From Staphylococcus auricularis (GTDB lineage Bacteria > Bacillota > Bacilli > Staphylococcales > Staphylococcaceae), in the NCBI RefSeq assembly GCF_001500315.1, contig NZ_LLER01000007.1, positions 1 through 64,000 on the forward strand: DNA of 64,000 nucleotides, read 5' to 3'. Shown piece after piece: positions 1 to 9,265 of the stretch; within the stretch, counting starts at the first letter, position 1, and each line of letters opens with the position of its first letter. The position numbers and the translations under genes were made by a program. Under the pieces are notes generated by a model. The model did no database searches and was not told where the DNA came from. It worked only from the letters and a program-made list of their open reading frames with translations.

Positions 1-1743
1 GAATGCGACCGTGTTCCAACCTTCGATCGGACGACATTTTTCCTGACCTACGTAATGCGCCCAACCGCCACCGTTAACGCCTTGGCAACCGCACAACATC
101 ACGAGATTTAAGATTGAACGGTAAATCGTGTCTGAGTTAAACCAGTGATTAATACCAGCCCCCATGATGATCATGGAACGCCCTTCTGTATCGATCGCAT
201 TTTGCGCGAACTCTCTCGCAATTTGAATGACTGTCGCTTGTTTCACGCCAGTGATCTTTTGTTGCCAAGCCGGTGTATATTTCGAATCTGCGTCGTCATA
301 AGATTGTGCTTCTAGTTCATGGTTAAAACGCTTGATACCATATTGACTCGCCATCAAATCATAGACCGTTGTCACTTTAACGCTTGAGCCATCTGCGAGT
401 TGGATCGTTTGTGTCGGAATCGGACGTTCGAAGATGCCATCACCGTCACTGTCAAAATACGGAAACTGCATTGTTTCAAGTGCATAGGTTGAATCCACCA
501 TCGTCATAGCTGGATCAATCGGTGTGCCATCATCCGTTTCCAATTTCAAGTTCCATTGTTTGCCTTCTTCCCAACGTTGCCCCATCGTGCCGTTCGGTAC
601 TACATAACTTTGGCTGAGTTGATCTAAAATGACAGGTTTCCATTCATTATTTTCACTGTCCATACCTAAATCGCTCGCACGTAAAAAACGACCTGCTTTA
701 TAGCCATTGTCATCTTCATCTAACATGATGATAAATGGCATGTCGGTATATTGTTTGGCATATTTAATGAAGGTTTCGTTCGGTTCGTCTTGATAATATT
801 CTTGTAAAATGACATGCGTCATCGCTTGAGCAACCGCTGCATCAGTACCAGGATGTGGTGCAATCCAGTTGTCTGCGAATTTCACATTTTCCGCATAGTC
901 CGGCGCAACAGAAACGACTTTCGTTCCTTTATAACGGACCTCAGTCATAAAGTGGGCATCTGGTGTACGTGTGAGCGGTACGTTCGAACCCCACATAATA
1001 ATGTAAGAGGCGTTATACCAGTCACTGGATTCAGGTACGTCGGTTTGTTCACCCCAAATCTGCGGTGATGCAGGTGGTAAATCGGCATACCAGTCGTAGA
1101 AACTCAACATTTCCCCACCGAGTAAGTTGATGAATCGTGCACCTGCTGCATAACTGATCATTGACATTGCTGGGATTGGTGTAAATCCAGCGATACGGTC
1201 TGGACCTTCTTTTTTAATCGTATATAAAATTTGTGCTGCGATAATGTCTGTGACATCGCGCCAATTCGATCTGACGTGGCCCCCCATGCCGCGTGCTTCT
1301 TTGTATTTTTTCGCTTTCGTTTCATCTTCAACAATAGACGCCCAGGCTGCGATACGGTTACCGTTATTTTCTACGAGTGCTTCGCGCCATAAATCGAGTA
1401 AAACCCCTCTGATATAAGGATATTTCACACGTAACGGACTATATTCATACCATGAGAATGACGCCCCACGCGGACATCCTCTAGGTTCAAACTCTGGCAT
1501 ATCTGGGCCACAGCTCGGATAATCGGTCTGTTGGTTTTCCCAGGTAATAACCCCATTTTTCACAAATACTTTCCAAGAACATGAGCCAGTACAGTTCACG
1601 CCATGTGTCGTACGGACCACTTTGTCATGGCTCCAGCGTTCACGATACATTTTCTCCCATTCTCGACTCTTACTATCTAATACTGACCAGTTTCCATTAA
1701 ATTTTTCAGTCGGTTTGAAAAAGTTCAATCCAAATTTTCCCAT
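1..1743 (-). CDS. narG: Respiratory nitrate reductase alpha subunit NarG (N-terminal part, cut by window edge)
   Basis: This is the molybdenum-bis-MGD catalytic subunit that reduces nitrate to nitrite at the inner face of the membrane, in complex with NarH and NarI. The frame stays open for about 581 codons and runs off the left edge, so the C-terminal half is missing. Near the N-terminus a His-x3-Cys-x3-Cys pattern (H47, C51, C55) and a later Cys near 90 match the FS0 [4Fe-4S] ligands of the family. The start is the ATG at 1743, preceded by GGGAGG at good spacing. Two palindromes lie about 100 bp upstream and suggest NreC control (see 1847-1881). narH, narJ and narI are expected further left, outside the window. 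Identity is secure. Confidence 0.95.
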   Translation of the reverse strand, partial: MGKFGLNFFKPTEKFNGNWSVLDSKSREWEKMYRERWSHDKVVRTTHGVNCTGSCSWKVFVKNGVITWENQQTDYPSCGPDMPEFEPRGCPRGASFSWYEYSPLRVKYPYIRGVLLDLWREALVENNGNRIAAWASIVEDETKAKKYKEARGMGGHVRSNWRDVTDIIAAQILYTIKKEGPDRIAGFTPIPAMSMISYAAGARFINLLGGEMLSFYDWYADLPPASPQIWGEQTDVPESSDWYNASYIIMWGSNVPLTRTPDAHFMTEVRYKGTKVVSVAPDYAENVKFADNWIAPHPGTDAAVAQAMTHVILQEYYQDEPNETFIKYAKQYTDMPFIIMLDEDDNGYKAGRFLRASDLGMDSENNEWKPVILDQLSQSYVVPNGTMGQRWEEGKQWNLKLETDDGTPIDPAMTMVDSTYALETMQFPYFDSDGDGIFERPIPTQTIQLADGSSVKVTTVYDLMASQYGIKRFNHELEAQSYDDADSKYTPAWQQKITGVKQATVIQIAREFAQNAIDTEGRSMIIMGAGINHWFNSDTIYRSILNLVMLCGCQGVNGGGWAHYVGQEKCRPIEGWNTVAF

Positions 1744-1846
1744 CTATATGTCCTCCCATTAAAAGGCTAAACGGCGATTGACGTTTGTAATTGCGTACTC
1801 CGTGTTGTCTTAATTTCATTGTATGTTTTTTCACAAGTAAGAGGTA

Positions 1847-1881
1847 TTAGGGAATTACCTAATTGGATAGGGAGAACCCCT
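1847..1881. promoter_or_regulatory. Two tandem NreC-like palindromes upstream of narG
   Basis: TTAGGG-AATT-ACCTAA lies at 1847-1862 and TAGGG-AGAA-CCCCT at 1868-1881. Both are GC-capped inverted repeats with a 4-base spacer and their centres are 20 bp apart, about two helical turns. The NreABC oxygen/nitrate two-component system of staphylococci activates nar operons through palindromes of this kind. The assignment to NreC is inferred from sequence and position. Confidence 0.6.
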
Positions 1882-1985
1882 GATTTTTATAATAAAAACC
1901 TAGAAATCATGTTTTAGTGGGTAAAATGAGGACTTTGATCGCAAAGCTGCGGAGGCTAAAAATATCAAATTGGTATATTTTGAGG

Positions 1986-2027
1986 AATAAAAAACACTCT
2001 TCTAAGTGTAAAACACGTAAAAGAGTG
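1986..2027 (-). terminator. Rho-independent terminator after the CPBP protease gene
   Basis: CACTCTT (1995-2001) pairs with AAGAGTG (2021-2027), and read on the minus strand the stem is followed by a T run. It lies 15 bp past the stop of the protease gene. Confidence 0.75.
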
Positions 2028-2041
2028 ATAAAGGGATGACA

Positions 2042-2872
2042 CTATGCTGTTTTTTTCATTTTATGTACAATAAGGAGCACTGCAATGACTATGATATAAC
2101 TGATGATAGCAAAAATGGATGTATCTACACCGTAGCCACCGCCTGTAAACAAAGGATGATTTGTATCCATAATATATTGAACAAAACCGTAGTTCTCTTT
2201 TTCAGTAGTGATATGGATAAGGTCACTCATATTCCAAAACATATGTATGATGCAGCTGGCCCAAATGGAATGATACAAATAAGCAGTGACACCAAACATG
2301 ATGCCTACCGTTGTTCCAGCTATAATTAATAAGAAAAATTCTGTAGCCGAAGAGATGCCATTTAAGATATGTACGAGTCCAAATAAAAAGGATGGTACAA
2401 CAATGGCTACAACAATGTTGGCCTTGTCTTCGATGTATTTAAGTAGAACCCCTCTGAACATCGTTTCTTCAACAATCGGCGCGATGATACCACCTATAAA
2501 TACAATTTCAATAAACATTTTGAAATATTCAACACCATTGTCTAAATCAGTCATCACAAATTCACCTGGCACGAATAGGACCGTGCTACCAATCACAATG
2601 ATAGGTGCTAAGATAGCTAAGCCGAGTGGTAATAGATAAATTCGGAAATGATTAACTCGAAAATAGGCTAAATCCTTTTTCAAACCTTTATTCACAAATA
2701 GCTTAATGAGTAGTAAAGCAACAACTCCATAGGTTAAGCCATGTAGAATGTACTCTAAACCACCCATATGAATGAAGTTCCATAACTGTCCTAACACCTG
2801 AGATAAAATGACAAGTACTAATAATACAAAAAATACACCAATTATTTTTAATACATTGATTAAAGCTTTCAT
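2042..2872 (-). CDS. CPBP family intramembrane metalloprotease (Abi/Rce1-type)
   Basis: A 276-residue polytopic membrane protein with the three motifs of the CPBP family: EETMFRG (EExxxR), FGLVH (FxxxH) and a C-terminal HMFWN (HxxxN). These residues form the glutamate/histidine active site of Rce1-like proteases, which cleave within or near the membrane. In Gram-positive bacteria such proteins often process or give immunity to bacteriocin-like peptides, but nothing here fixes a substrate. The ATG at 2872 is preceded by GGAGGAG. An Xre-type regulator with a membrane tail lies just upstream on the same strand (39 bp gap), so the two probably form one transcript and one signalling pair. Confidence 0.85.
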   Translation of the reverse strand: MKALINVLKIIGVFFVLLVLVILSQVLGQLWNFIHMGGLEYILHGLTYGVVALLLIKLFVNKGLKKDLAYFRVNHFRIYLLPLGLAILAPIIVIGSTVLFVPGEFVMTDLDNGVEYFKMFIEIVFIGGIIAPIVEETMFRGVLLKYIEDKANIVVAIVVPSFLFGLVHILNGISSATEFFLLIIAGTTVGIMFGVTAYLYHSIWASCIIHMFWNMSDLIHITTEKENYGFVQYIMDTNHPLFTGGGYGVDTSIFAIISYIIVIAVLLIVHKMKKTA

Positions 2873-2911
2873 TTTTTGACTCCTCCAAAATGATTTAAGG
2901 AGACTTATGTA

Positions 2912-3244
2912 TTAGTTAAAAATAGAAGAAAGTGTGCCAGCTAGAATTAACGCTAAGATGATTACGACCCACCATTTTTGTGAAGTAAATTCCCAGAAGT
3001 TCATTTCATGAGATACTTTTACCGTTTCATCATTTTTAGATTTTAGTTCTTTGCCAGTAATTAATTGGTCTAAACTGACATGAAACAATTCACTTAATTT
3101 CACCAGCGTTTGTACATCTGGTTCAAGCGTTCCTTGTTCCCATTTAGAGATAGTCTGTCTCGTAGTATTGAGTTGTTCTGCTAATCCTTCTTGAGTGAAG
3201 TCCATCTCTTTTTTATACTTTCTAATATTCTCTGATAGTTTCAT
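2912..3244 (-). CDS. Xre-family DNA-binding protein with C-terminal membrane segment
   Basis: About 110 residues. Residues 1-60 form an Xre/Cro helix-turn-helix with the typical TRQTISKWEQG recognition region. The last 20-25 residues (WWVVIILALILAGTL) form one hydrophobic helix, so the protein is probably a membrane-tethered repressor. The ATG at 3244 is chosen over an upstream GTG at 3256 because the GTG overlaps the GGGAGGTGG ribosome-binding site. It is co-directional with the CPBP protease gene. An arrangement of HTH-TM regulator plus CPBP protease suggests a stress- or peptide-responsive unit, but the signal is unknown. Confidence 0.85.
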   Translation of the reverse strand: MKLSENIRKYKKEMDFTQEGLAEQLNTTRQTISKWEQGTLEPDVQTLVKLSELFHVSLDQLITGKELKSKNDETVKVSHEMNFWEFTSQKWWVVIILALILAGTLSSIFN

Positions 3245-3256
3245 AGATAAGTCCAC

Positions 3257-3589
3257 CTCCCTTTCAACGTATCAAATCGTCATGTCACTTGCTGCATGTA
3301 TTTCGGTGCACGGTGTCACTAAATACGTGCATGCTTGTTTAACGATGTCGCTCAAAAGCTGTCATTTCGATTTGCATCATGTTATTTATGTCATATGTTA
3401 TGTGAGCTAGTAGGTACGCACGATGCCTTCAGACAAACCGAAGTCTACCCCGTACAATATATCGAATTACGATTGCATACTAGTATATTGGTGAATTTTA
3501 GAAAGTGTATATTCAATGTTTACCTCACTTTCATAAGCAAATGACAGACGAATTGTGTTCGATTCACCCCCGTATATATAGGACCCCTC
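3257..3589. other. Non-coding stretch with one long hairpin
   Basis: No convincing gene on either strand. An 11-bp stem, TGCATGTATTT (3293-3303) with AAATACGTGCA (3321-3331, one G-T pair), lies about 50 bp upstream of the Xre gene and may be its operator or leader. The rest is unassigned. Confidence 0.4.
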
Positions 3590-3618
3590 AAAAAAAGCCG
3601 TTACTTTATCGTAGCGGC
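3590..3618 (-). terminator. Terminator after the O-acetyltransferase gene
   Basis: GCCGTTAC (3597-3604) and GTAGCGGC (3611-3618) form an 8-bp stem with one G-T pair and a TTTATC loop. Read on the minus strand it is followed by seven Ts. It lies 14 bp past the stop of the gene at 3632. Confidence 0.85.
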
Positions 3619-3631
3619 TTGTTCCTTATCA

Positions 3632-5458
3632 TTATCCATCTTTTGAATGTTCTTCAATAAGTTGATTTGTAATTAATTTTGAAAGTGCTTTGGAGCCTTC
3701 GTATTCAAGGTGAATACCATCGTATGCAAAGTATTTCGGATGGCCTTCTGACGCTTTGTACCAATCTACCACATGAACGTTTTGATGTTGTTTTGCTGCG
3801 GCGTGCATGAGTTGGTTCACGTGTTGCTCGTAATCTCGTGGCACTCGTACCGTCACGAGATAAATATTTGCCTGATCTACATGTTGCAATAATTCTTCTA
3901 ATTGATCTTTGGTAAAGTCACCATTTGTACCGAGTTCTAATACGATATCATCATCTGAAGTATTATAGTCTTGGTATTGTCCTTCAATTAGGTCGCTTGC
4001 CTCAATCAATTGTCGTCCTACCTTACCATCAATCGTCGCATTAGACACCTTATCTTGGAATACAGCGCCGATATCAACCATGACAGAGTCACCGATTAAC
4101 AGCGGACTTAAATCATCTGGTTGTACTTTATCCTCTTCATCCTCATCTTTTGTTGAAGCAGTTTCTTCTTCATTCTCTTTATGATCTTTCGTCGCATGTT
4201 TCGTTTCATTATTTGTAAAAGTGGACTGATGTTGAACCTGGTGTGCAGCTCCTTTTTCATCAAAATATCCACTAAACAGCATAATCGTTGGTGCTAATAA
4301 GAGTAATGCAAGTAATAATCGCAATGTTTTCTTATACTTAAGTGGATTTAACGAGAATGATTTCAAGCCATTTTTTCTAATTGGTTTTTCAATAAAGCGA
4401 TATGAAAACTCAGTCATCACTATCATTAACGCTATATCTATGAAATAAGCATAGAACGGGATTTGTCCATTAACGAAATGACTATGTGTGAAGACTATAA
4501 CTGGATAATGCCATAGATATAAACTGTATGACCGTTTACCTATGTATACAAACAAACGATTCCCGAGTAGTTTCGCAAAATAACCCGATGGATGGACAGC
4601 ACTGGCAATTATAAATAATGTTAAGAATGAAATAACATAAAATCCGCCTTTATAAAGCCAACCATCTTCGTTACTGATTGTGAAAAAGAGTACGACAAGC
4701 GCTACTAATCCTGCGAGACATAGCACATCAATGAAGCCTTTTAACGATGGTGCAACATTTTTCCGCAAACGAAACGGAGGCCAAATCAACGATAAGAGCG
4801 CCCCTAATAACAACGTTTGTAATCTCGTATCAGTGCCGAAATAGACACGTGAATTATCCCCTTGAAAATCAGAGAGTAAGATCATGAGTTCAAGAGATAA
4901 TAGTGATACCCCAAGCAAAGTTATAAATGTGATTTTTTTATCAGTAAATTTTAAGAAAATCAGTAAAATAATAGGATAAAATAAATAGAATTGTTCTTCT
5001 ATCGCAAGTGACCATAAGTGTTTGAGAGGGGCGATATCGAATTGGTTAAAGTAATCTACATCTTGAAAAATATACCACCAGTTCGATACATAGACAACTG
5101 CCGCAAGCACATCCTTTTTGATGTCTAAGATAATACTAGGTTCAAACACGATGGTGTAAGTGAGCACGATAGCCAATAAAAAGAAGATAGCCAGAATCAG
5201 TCGCTTAATTCTGCCGCCCCAAAATGAAAGTAAATCAATCGTCCCTTCCCTATCAAATTCAGAAATTAATAGTGAAGTAATCAAGTAACCCGAAATAACA
5301 AAAAATGTATCTACACCTAAAAAGCCACCCGGCAACCATTGTGCGTTTAAATGGAAAATGATAATCGCTAATACCGCGACTGCCCTAAAACCATCCAACC
5401 CTGGTAAATACCGATGGCTATACAATCGTTTAGATCTACTCAAGTTTTCATGAGTCAT
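3632..5458 (-). CDS. OatA-like peptidoglycan/wall polymer O-acetyltransferase (acyltransferase-3 plus SGNH domain)
   Basis: About 608 residues. Residues 10-370 form the multi-spanning acyltransferase_3 domain (start of domain YLPGLDGFRAVAVLAII, then about ten hydrophobic helices). A charged linker follows, then an extracellular SGNH esterase-type domain with the nucleophile motif GDSVM and the C-terminal DGIH block holding catalytic Asp and His. This is the architecture of staphylococcal OatA, which acetylates MurNAc and confers lysozyme resistance; staphylococci also have OatA paralogues, so the exact substrate is open. The start is uncertain: the ATG at 5458 begins where family members begin, but its ribosome-binding site is weak, and the frame is open up to an ATG at 5518. 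Confidence 0.85.
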   Translation of the reverse strand: MTHENLSRSKRLYSHRYLPGLDGFRAVAVLAIIIFHLNAQWLPGGFLGVDTFFVISGYLITSLLISEFDREGTIDLLSFWGGRIKRLILAIFFLLAIVLTYTIVFEPSIILDIKKDVLAAVVYVSNWWYIFQDVDYFNQFDIAPLKHLWSLAIEEQFYLFYPIILLIFLKFTDKKITFITLLGVSLLSLELMILLSDFQGDNSRVYFGTDTRLQTLLLGALLSLIWPPFRLRKNVAPSLKGFIDVLCLAGLVALVVLFFTISNEDGWLYKGGFYVISFLTLFIIASAVHPSGYFAKLLGNRLFVYIGKRSYSLYLWHYPVIVFTHSHFVNGQIPFYAYFIDIALMIVMTEFSYRFIEKPIRKNGLKSFSLNPLKYKKTLRLLLALLLLAPTIMLFSGYFDEKGAAHQVQHQSTFTNNETKHATKDHKENEEETASTKDEDEEDKVQPDDLSPLLIGDSVMVDIGAVFQDKVSNATIDGKVGRQLIEASDLIEGQYQDYNTSDDDIVLELGTNGDFTKDQLEELLQHVDQANIYLVTVRVPRDYEQHVNQLMHAAAKQHQNVHVVDWYKASEGHPKYFAYDGIHLEYEGSKALSKLITNQLIEEHSKDG

Positions 5459-5518
5459 AGAGAAACCATCTTTCTTTTTTATTTTTCTACTGTACGCAAA
5501 AACCAAGAGCCAAATCAT

Positions 5519-5807
5519 TCTATTGTTTAAAAAATGAGTTCAACTTATTAACTATCCATCCAAGTAGGATCAAACTTTTACAAAATATTACTCTCAAGTT
5601 AAAAATATAACAATTGTGTTACATAAACAATACTATCAAATTATAAATGTTACGCCAACATTACTAGACGTTTTTCTCAAAAATATTTTGTTTTTACAAA
5701 GATTTACAGAATTGTAAATAAGAATATATATTTAATTTATAGAAAAACTATTTTAAACATGTAATACTATAAACGTAATATTAATTAATATAGAAAGGGA
5801 GTAACAT
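5519..5807. other. AT-rich divergent intergenic region
   Basis: Holds the promoters of the leftward acetyltransferase gene and the rightward LysM gene. No small gene or clear operator was found. The ribosome-binding site AAAGGGAG just before 5808 supports that start. Confidence 0.4.
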
Positions 5808-8055
5808 ATGAAAGCATTTTTTAATAAAGCAAATCGGTTTTCCATCAAAAAATTAACAATTGGTACAGCCTCAGTGGTAATCGGCAGTGTGTTATTTTTA
5901 GGATTTTCAGGAGAGGTTCAAGCCTCAGAACAATCAGATGAGGTCACAAGTGAACATTCAGATCAAGGGACAGATGATCTCAATGAAGACACTGACTCAA
6001 CTGATGCAGTAGACGAAACATCTCGTGAAAATGGAGAAACACAACCAAACGAAGCAGAAAACGAAGCCATTCCCCAATCCGAAGCAAACACAGATACACC
6101 ACAAGCTGAGGACACTGAAGCACATGAAGAAGTAGAAGAAGTTCCTTCAGAAGGCGAAGATGCGGACAACGTAACGACTGGACAAGAAGACACACAAGAC
6201 GATAGTGAGACTGACGCACCTCAAGATAATCAAAACGAAGCAGATGAAAGTGATGAGGCAGCCGCTTCAGCTTCAAATGAATCTAAACAAGACGATACAG
6301 AAGAAGCACCAGCAGCTGAGAAAAAAGACGCAAGCTCAAACGAGGACGACCCTCAACTCAATGAAACTACCGCTACCGATGTCCACGAACAACAAATAGA
6401 CCCACTACGTCAAAAGGAAATCGAAGAGCTTGAGCACGAAGAATCCGAAGTCACTGTTGATGACGAAGATGCAGATAACGAAGAAGCTCAACTTCAAAAA
6501 GAAATTGAAGAGCTCGAACACGAAGAATCCGAAGTTACTGTTGATGACGACGACGAAGATGATGAAGAAGCCCAACGTCAAAAAGAAATCGAAGAACTTG
6601 AACACGAAGAGTCTGAAGTTACTGTCGATGACGATGATGATGACGACGAAGAGACGCAACGTCAAAAAGAAATCGAAGAGCTCAAACATGAAGAATCTGA
6701 AGTTAATGTCGATGACGACGATGCAGATAACGAAGAAGATGATGCAGACGACGAAGAGGCCCAACGTCAAAAAGAAATTGAAGAGCTCGAACATGAAGAG
6801 TCTGAAGTCACTGTCGATGACGATGATGCAGAAACAGGCGAAAACAATGATTTTGAAACTGATACGAAAGATGCTATCCTTAGTGCTAATCATACCAATT
6901 TAAAAGCACATCAAGATGAATTAAATACTTACTTAGCAGAAAATCACATCAGTGAAAAGACGATCCAATATATTAATGAAAACTGGGATAATATGAACGA
7001 TAAAGCAATCTATCAAGCCATTCTTAAAGATTTCAATGATAAAACGAACAAATATAAAACATTTGCAACGACTCCTACTACCAGTCGCTCACGTGCAACG
7101 GATGCGATATCTAGAGAGGCAGCCCCTGAGAAAACCATGGACTATACAGTCGAAGAAGGCGACTTTTTAGGTGGCATTGCGGATAAATTTGAAACGTCGA
7201 CTGAACATTTACAAGAACTCAATGACATCCCGAATCCTGACGTCATTCATACTGGGCAAGTGTTGAAAGTGCCAGATCACTCAAACGCTGAACCCCCCTG
7301 AGCCTCCAGCACCTGAAGCACCTCAAGTCAAAGATTATACCGTAGAGTCAGGAGATACTTTGAGCGGTATTGCTGGAAAATTTGATACTTCTACAGAGCA
7401 CTTACAAGAGTTGAACCATTTACCTAATCCGGATCAGCTCGATGTAGGTCAAGTACTCAAAGTCCCTGATACTGGCGCAGCTGAGCCTGTAACGCAACCG
7501 CCTCAACCTGAACCTGGTAACGATGCGCAACTCGTTACGATGGACCAATTACAACGATTTGGTTGGAATGCTGAAGATCTCAACGAACATTTCTTAAATG
7601 ACTTAAATCATGCACTTCATCGATATCAAATCAATACACCTCCGCGCATCCAACACTTTATGGCTCAAGTGGGAGAAGAATCCTCGTTAGGTCAATTCAG
7701 AACAGAGCTTGTTGATGGCACAGGCTATGAAGGGGTGGAAGAAATTGGTAATACACAACCTGGTGATGGACCGAAATATAAAGGTGGCGGCTACATTCAA
7801 CTTACTGGAAGAAGTAACTATACTGCTTTTTCTCAATCTATGGGTGATCCAGAAATTCTAAATCAAGGTACCAATTATGTAGCGGAAAACTATCCATGGT
7901 CTAGTGCAGCATGGTTTTGGGACAGTCGAAACATCAATAGCACTGTAGATAATGGTGGCAGTGTCGCTGATGTAACGCAAATTGTAAACGGTGGGCAAAA
8001 TGGTTATGATGAACGTTTACGACTATACGAAAAAGCAAAAACGATTTTTGTATAA
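5808..8055 (+). pseudogene. Secreted LysM/GH19-type cell wall hydrolase, split by a frameshift at a C6 tract
   Basis: The first frame (5808-7301) encodes a YSIRK-like signal peptide (FSIKKLTIGTASVVIGS, residues 11-27), a long acidic Glu/Asp-rich region with five copies of a roughly 30-residue repeat beginning QKEIEEL (about residues 201-350), and one LysM domain (about 445-492). It stops at TGA 7299-7301, directly after six Cs at 7293-7298. Removing one C continues into a Pro-rich linker, a second LysM and a C-terminal GH19 chitinase/lysozyme-like domain with the GYIQLTGRSNY motif, ending at 8055. The intact protein would be about 750 residues, bind the wall through LysM and cleave glycan. 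The homopolymer could be a phase-variation tract, a true mutation or a sequencing error. Confidence 0.8.
6411..6830 (+). repeat. In-frame tandem repeats encoding acidic QKEIEELEHEESEV units
   Basis: Five imperfect repeats of about 75-100 bp inside the LysM gene encode QKEIEELxHEESEVxVDD followed by a variable run of Asp/Glu. Copies differ at synonymous sites and in the length of the acidic run, as expected for a region that expands and contracts by recombination. Confidence 0.85.
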
Positions 8056-8107
8056 CAGCTCTACGTTTTAAAAAAACACAAAAGTACCCCATTTACATCC
8101 CCCGAAA

Positions 8108-8146
8108 GAGAGGTTGGAACTTGATTAAGTTCCAACCTCTTTTTTT
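8108..8146 (+). terminator. Terminator after the LysM/GH19 gene
   Basis: AGAGGTTGGAACTT and AAGTTCCAACCTCT form a perfect 14-bp stem with a GATT loop, followed by seven Ts. It ends the LysM/GH19 transcript. Confidence 0.95.
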
Positions 8147-8196
8147 ATATTCTGCTCTATTTGCCGCATGATTTTTTACATATTTAATTTTTTATA

Positions 8197-8239
8197 TTGC
8201 ATAGCAATCTTTTTATGATATAATTGAAAATAATTATCA
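8197..8239 (+). promoter_or_regulatory. SigA promoter with Fur box for the siderophore-binding lipoprotein
   Basis: A -35 TTGCAT (8197-8202) is 16 bp from a -10 TATAAT (8219-8224). Directly after it TGAAAATAATTATCA (8225-8239) matches the Fur 7-1-7 consensus TGATAATNATTATCA at all but one position, so iron-loaded Fur would cover the transcription start. Confidence 0.85.
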
Positions 8240-8274
8240 ATTACGATACAACTGAATAGGAGGATTTTTTATAC

Positions 8275-9198
8275 ATGAAGAAAGTATTGGGCTTTATTTT
8301 GTGTCTCGTGTTAATTTTAGCAGCATGTAGTAACAACAGTAACGACAAGGAAAAATCTGAGGATACGAAAGAAAGTAAATCAGAAATGAAAACTTTCAAA
8401 CAAGCGGATGGTAGTGAAATCGAAATTCCTAAAGATCCAAAACGTATCGTCGTATTACACCCAACTTACATTGGTGCACTCGTGAAGTTTGGTCATAAAC
8501 CTGTTGCTATCGTCGATTTCGTTAAACAAAATAAAACGTTAGATGAAGCAACTAAAGATATTAAACGTATCGGCCAAGGGGATATCGAACAAGTCACAGA
8601 AGCAAAACCGGATCTCATCATTACAACAAAAGAAGATAAAAATGCGAACAAACTTAAAAAAATTGCACCTACTGTTCTCATGGATGCGATGAAATCGGAT
8701 TATAAACAATCAACAAAAACACTCGGTGAAATCGTTAACGAAAAAGATAAAGCTGAGCAATGGATTCACGATTGGGAGAATAAACTAGCGAAAGATAAAG
8801 ACGAACTCGGCGATAAAGTTAAAGGCAAAACGATTTCTGTCATCCAAGAAACACCAAAAGGTATCACAGCATTCGGCACAAACCATGGTCGTGGTACGGA
8901 AATCGTCTACGATGGTTATGGTATGAAACAACCCGATCGTCTAGCTGAAGAAACGAAAAATGCGTATATGGTCACACCTTCTGAAGAACAATTAGCTGAA
9001 TATACAGGAGATTACATTATTCTCGGTACTACAGGTCCAAAACCTGAATTCACACAAAAAGAAAACTGGAACAATCTAGAGGCAGTGAAAAATAACCATG
9101 TCATCGATATGGACTTATCAAATACACAATATAATGACCCACTTTCTTTAGAAAAACAAAGAGACATTGTCTTCAAACAATTAAAAGAAATGAATTAA
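8275..9198 (+). CDS. Iron-siderophore ABC transporter substrate-binding lipoprotein
   Basis: A 307-residue lipoprotein: signal peptide with lipobox LAAC (Cys18), a Ser/Lys/Glu-rich tether, then a type III periplasmic-binding fold starting around residue 45 (KRIVVLHPTYIGALVKFG) as in the FepB/FhuD/HtsA/SirA family. It captures ferric siderophore outside the membrane for an FecCD-type permease. No permease or ATPase gene is adjacent, so it must use transporters encoded elsewhere, as some staphylococcal receptors share FhuCBG-type machinery. A near-consensus Fur box overlaps its promoter. The ligand cannot be told from sequence. The ATG at 8275 follows AGGAGG with about 12 bases of spacer. A terminator follows at 9211. 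Confidence 0.88.
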   Translation: MKKVLGFILCLVLILAACSNNSNDKEKSEDTKESKSEMKTFKQADGSEIEIPKDPKRIVVLHPTYIGALVKFGHKPVAIVDFVKQNKTLDEATKDIKRIGQGDIEQVTEAKPDLIITTKEDKNANKLKKIAPTVLMDAMKSDYKQSTKTLGEIVNEKDKAEQWIHDWENKLAKDKDELGDKVKGKTISVIQETPKGITAFGTNHGRGTEIVYDGYGMKQPDRLAEETKNAYMVTPSEEQLAEYTGDYIILGTTGPKPEFTQKENWNNLEAVKNNHVIDMDLSNTQYNDPLSLEKQRDIVFKQLKEMN

Positions 9199-9205
9199 AT
9201 CCATT

Positions 9206-9240
9206 AAAAAACAGGCTGGGGGTGACTTCCCAGCCTGTTT
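9206..9240. terminator. Bidirectional terminator between the lipoprotein and YagU-like genes
   Basis: ACAGGCTGGG (9211-9220) and CCCAGCCTGT (9229-9238) form a perfect 10-bp stem. There is an A run before it and a short T run after it, so it can serve both convergent genes. Confidence 0.8.
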
Positions 9241-9265
9241 CGTTTGTCCTATCGTATGAGGTGCC

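Noticed and set aside
1935..1991. Short open frame ending FDRKAAEAKNIKLVYFEE upstream of narG.
   Set aside because: No start codon, too short to place in a family; might be a gene tail but could be chance.
6405..6903. Long open frames in the other frames and strand of the acidic repeat region.
   Set aside because: They come from the low-complexity GAA/GAT-rich repeats of the LysM gene and have no start signals.
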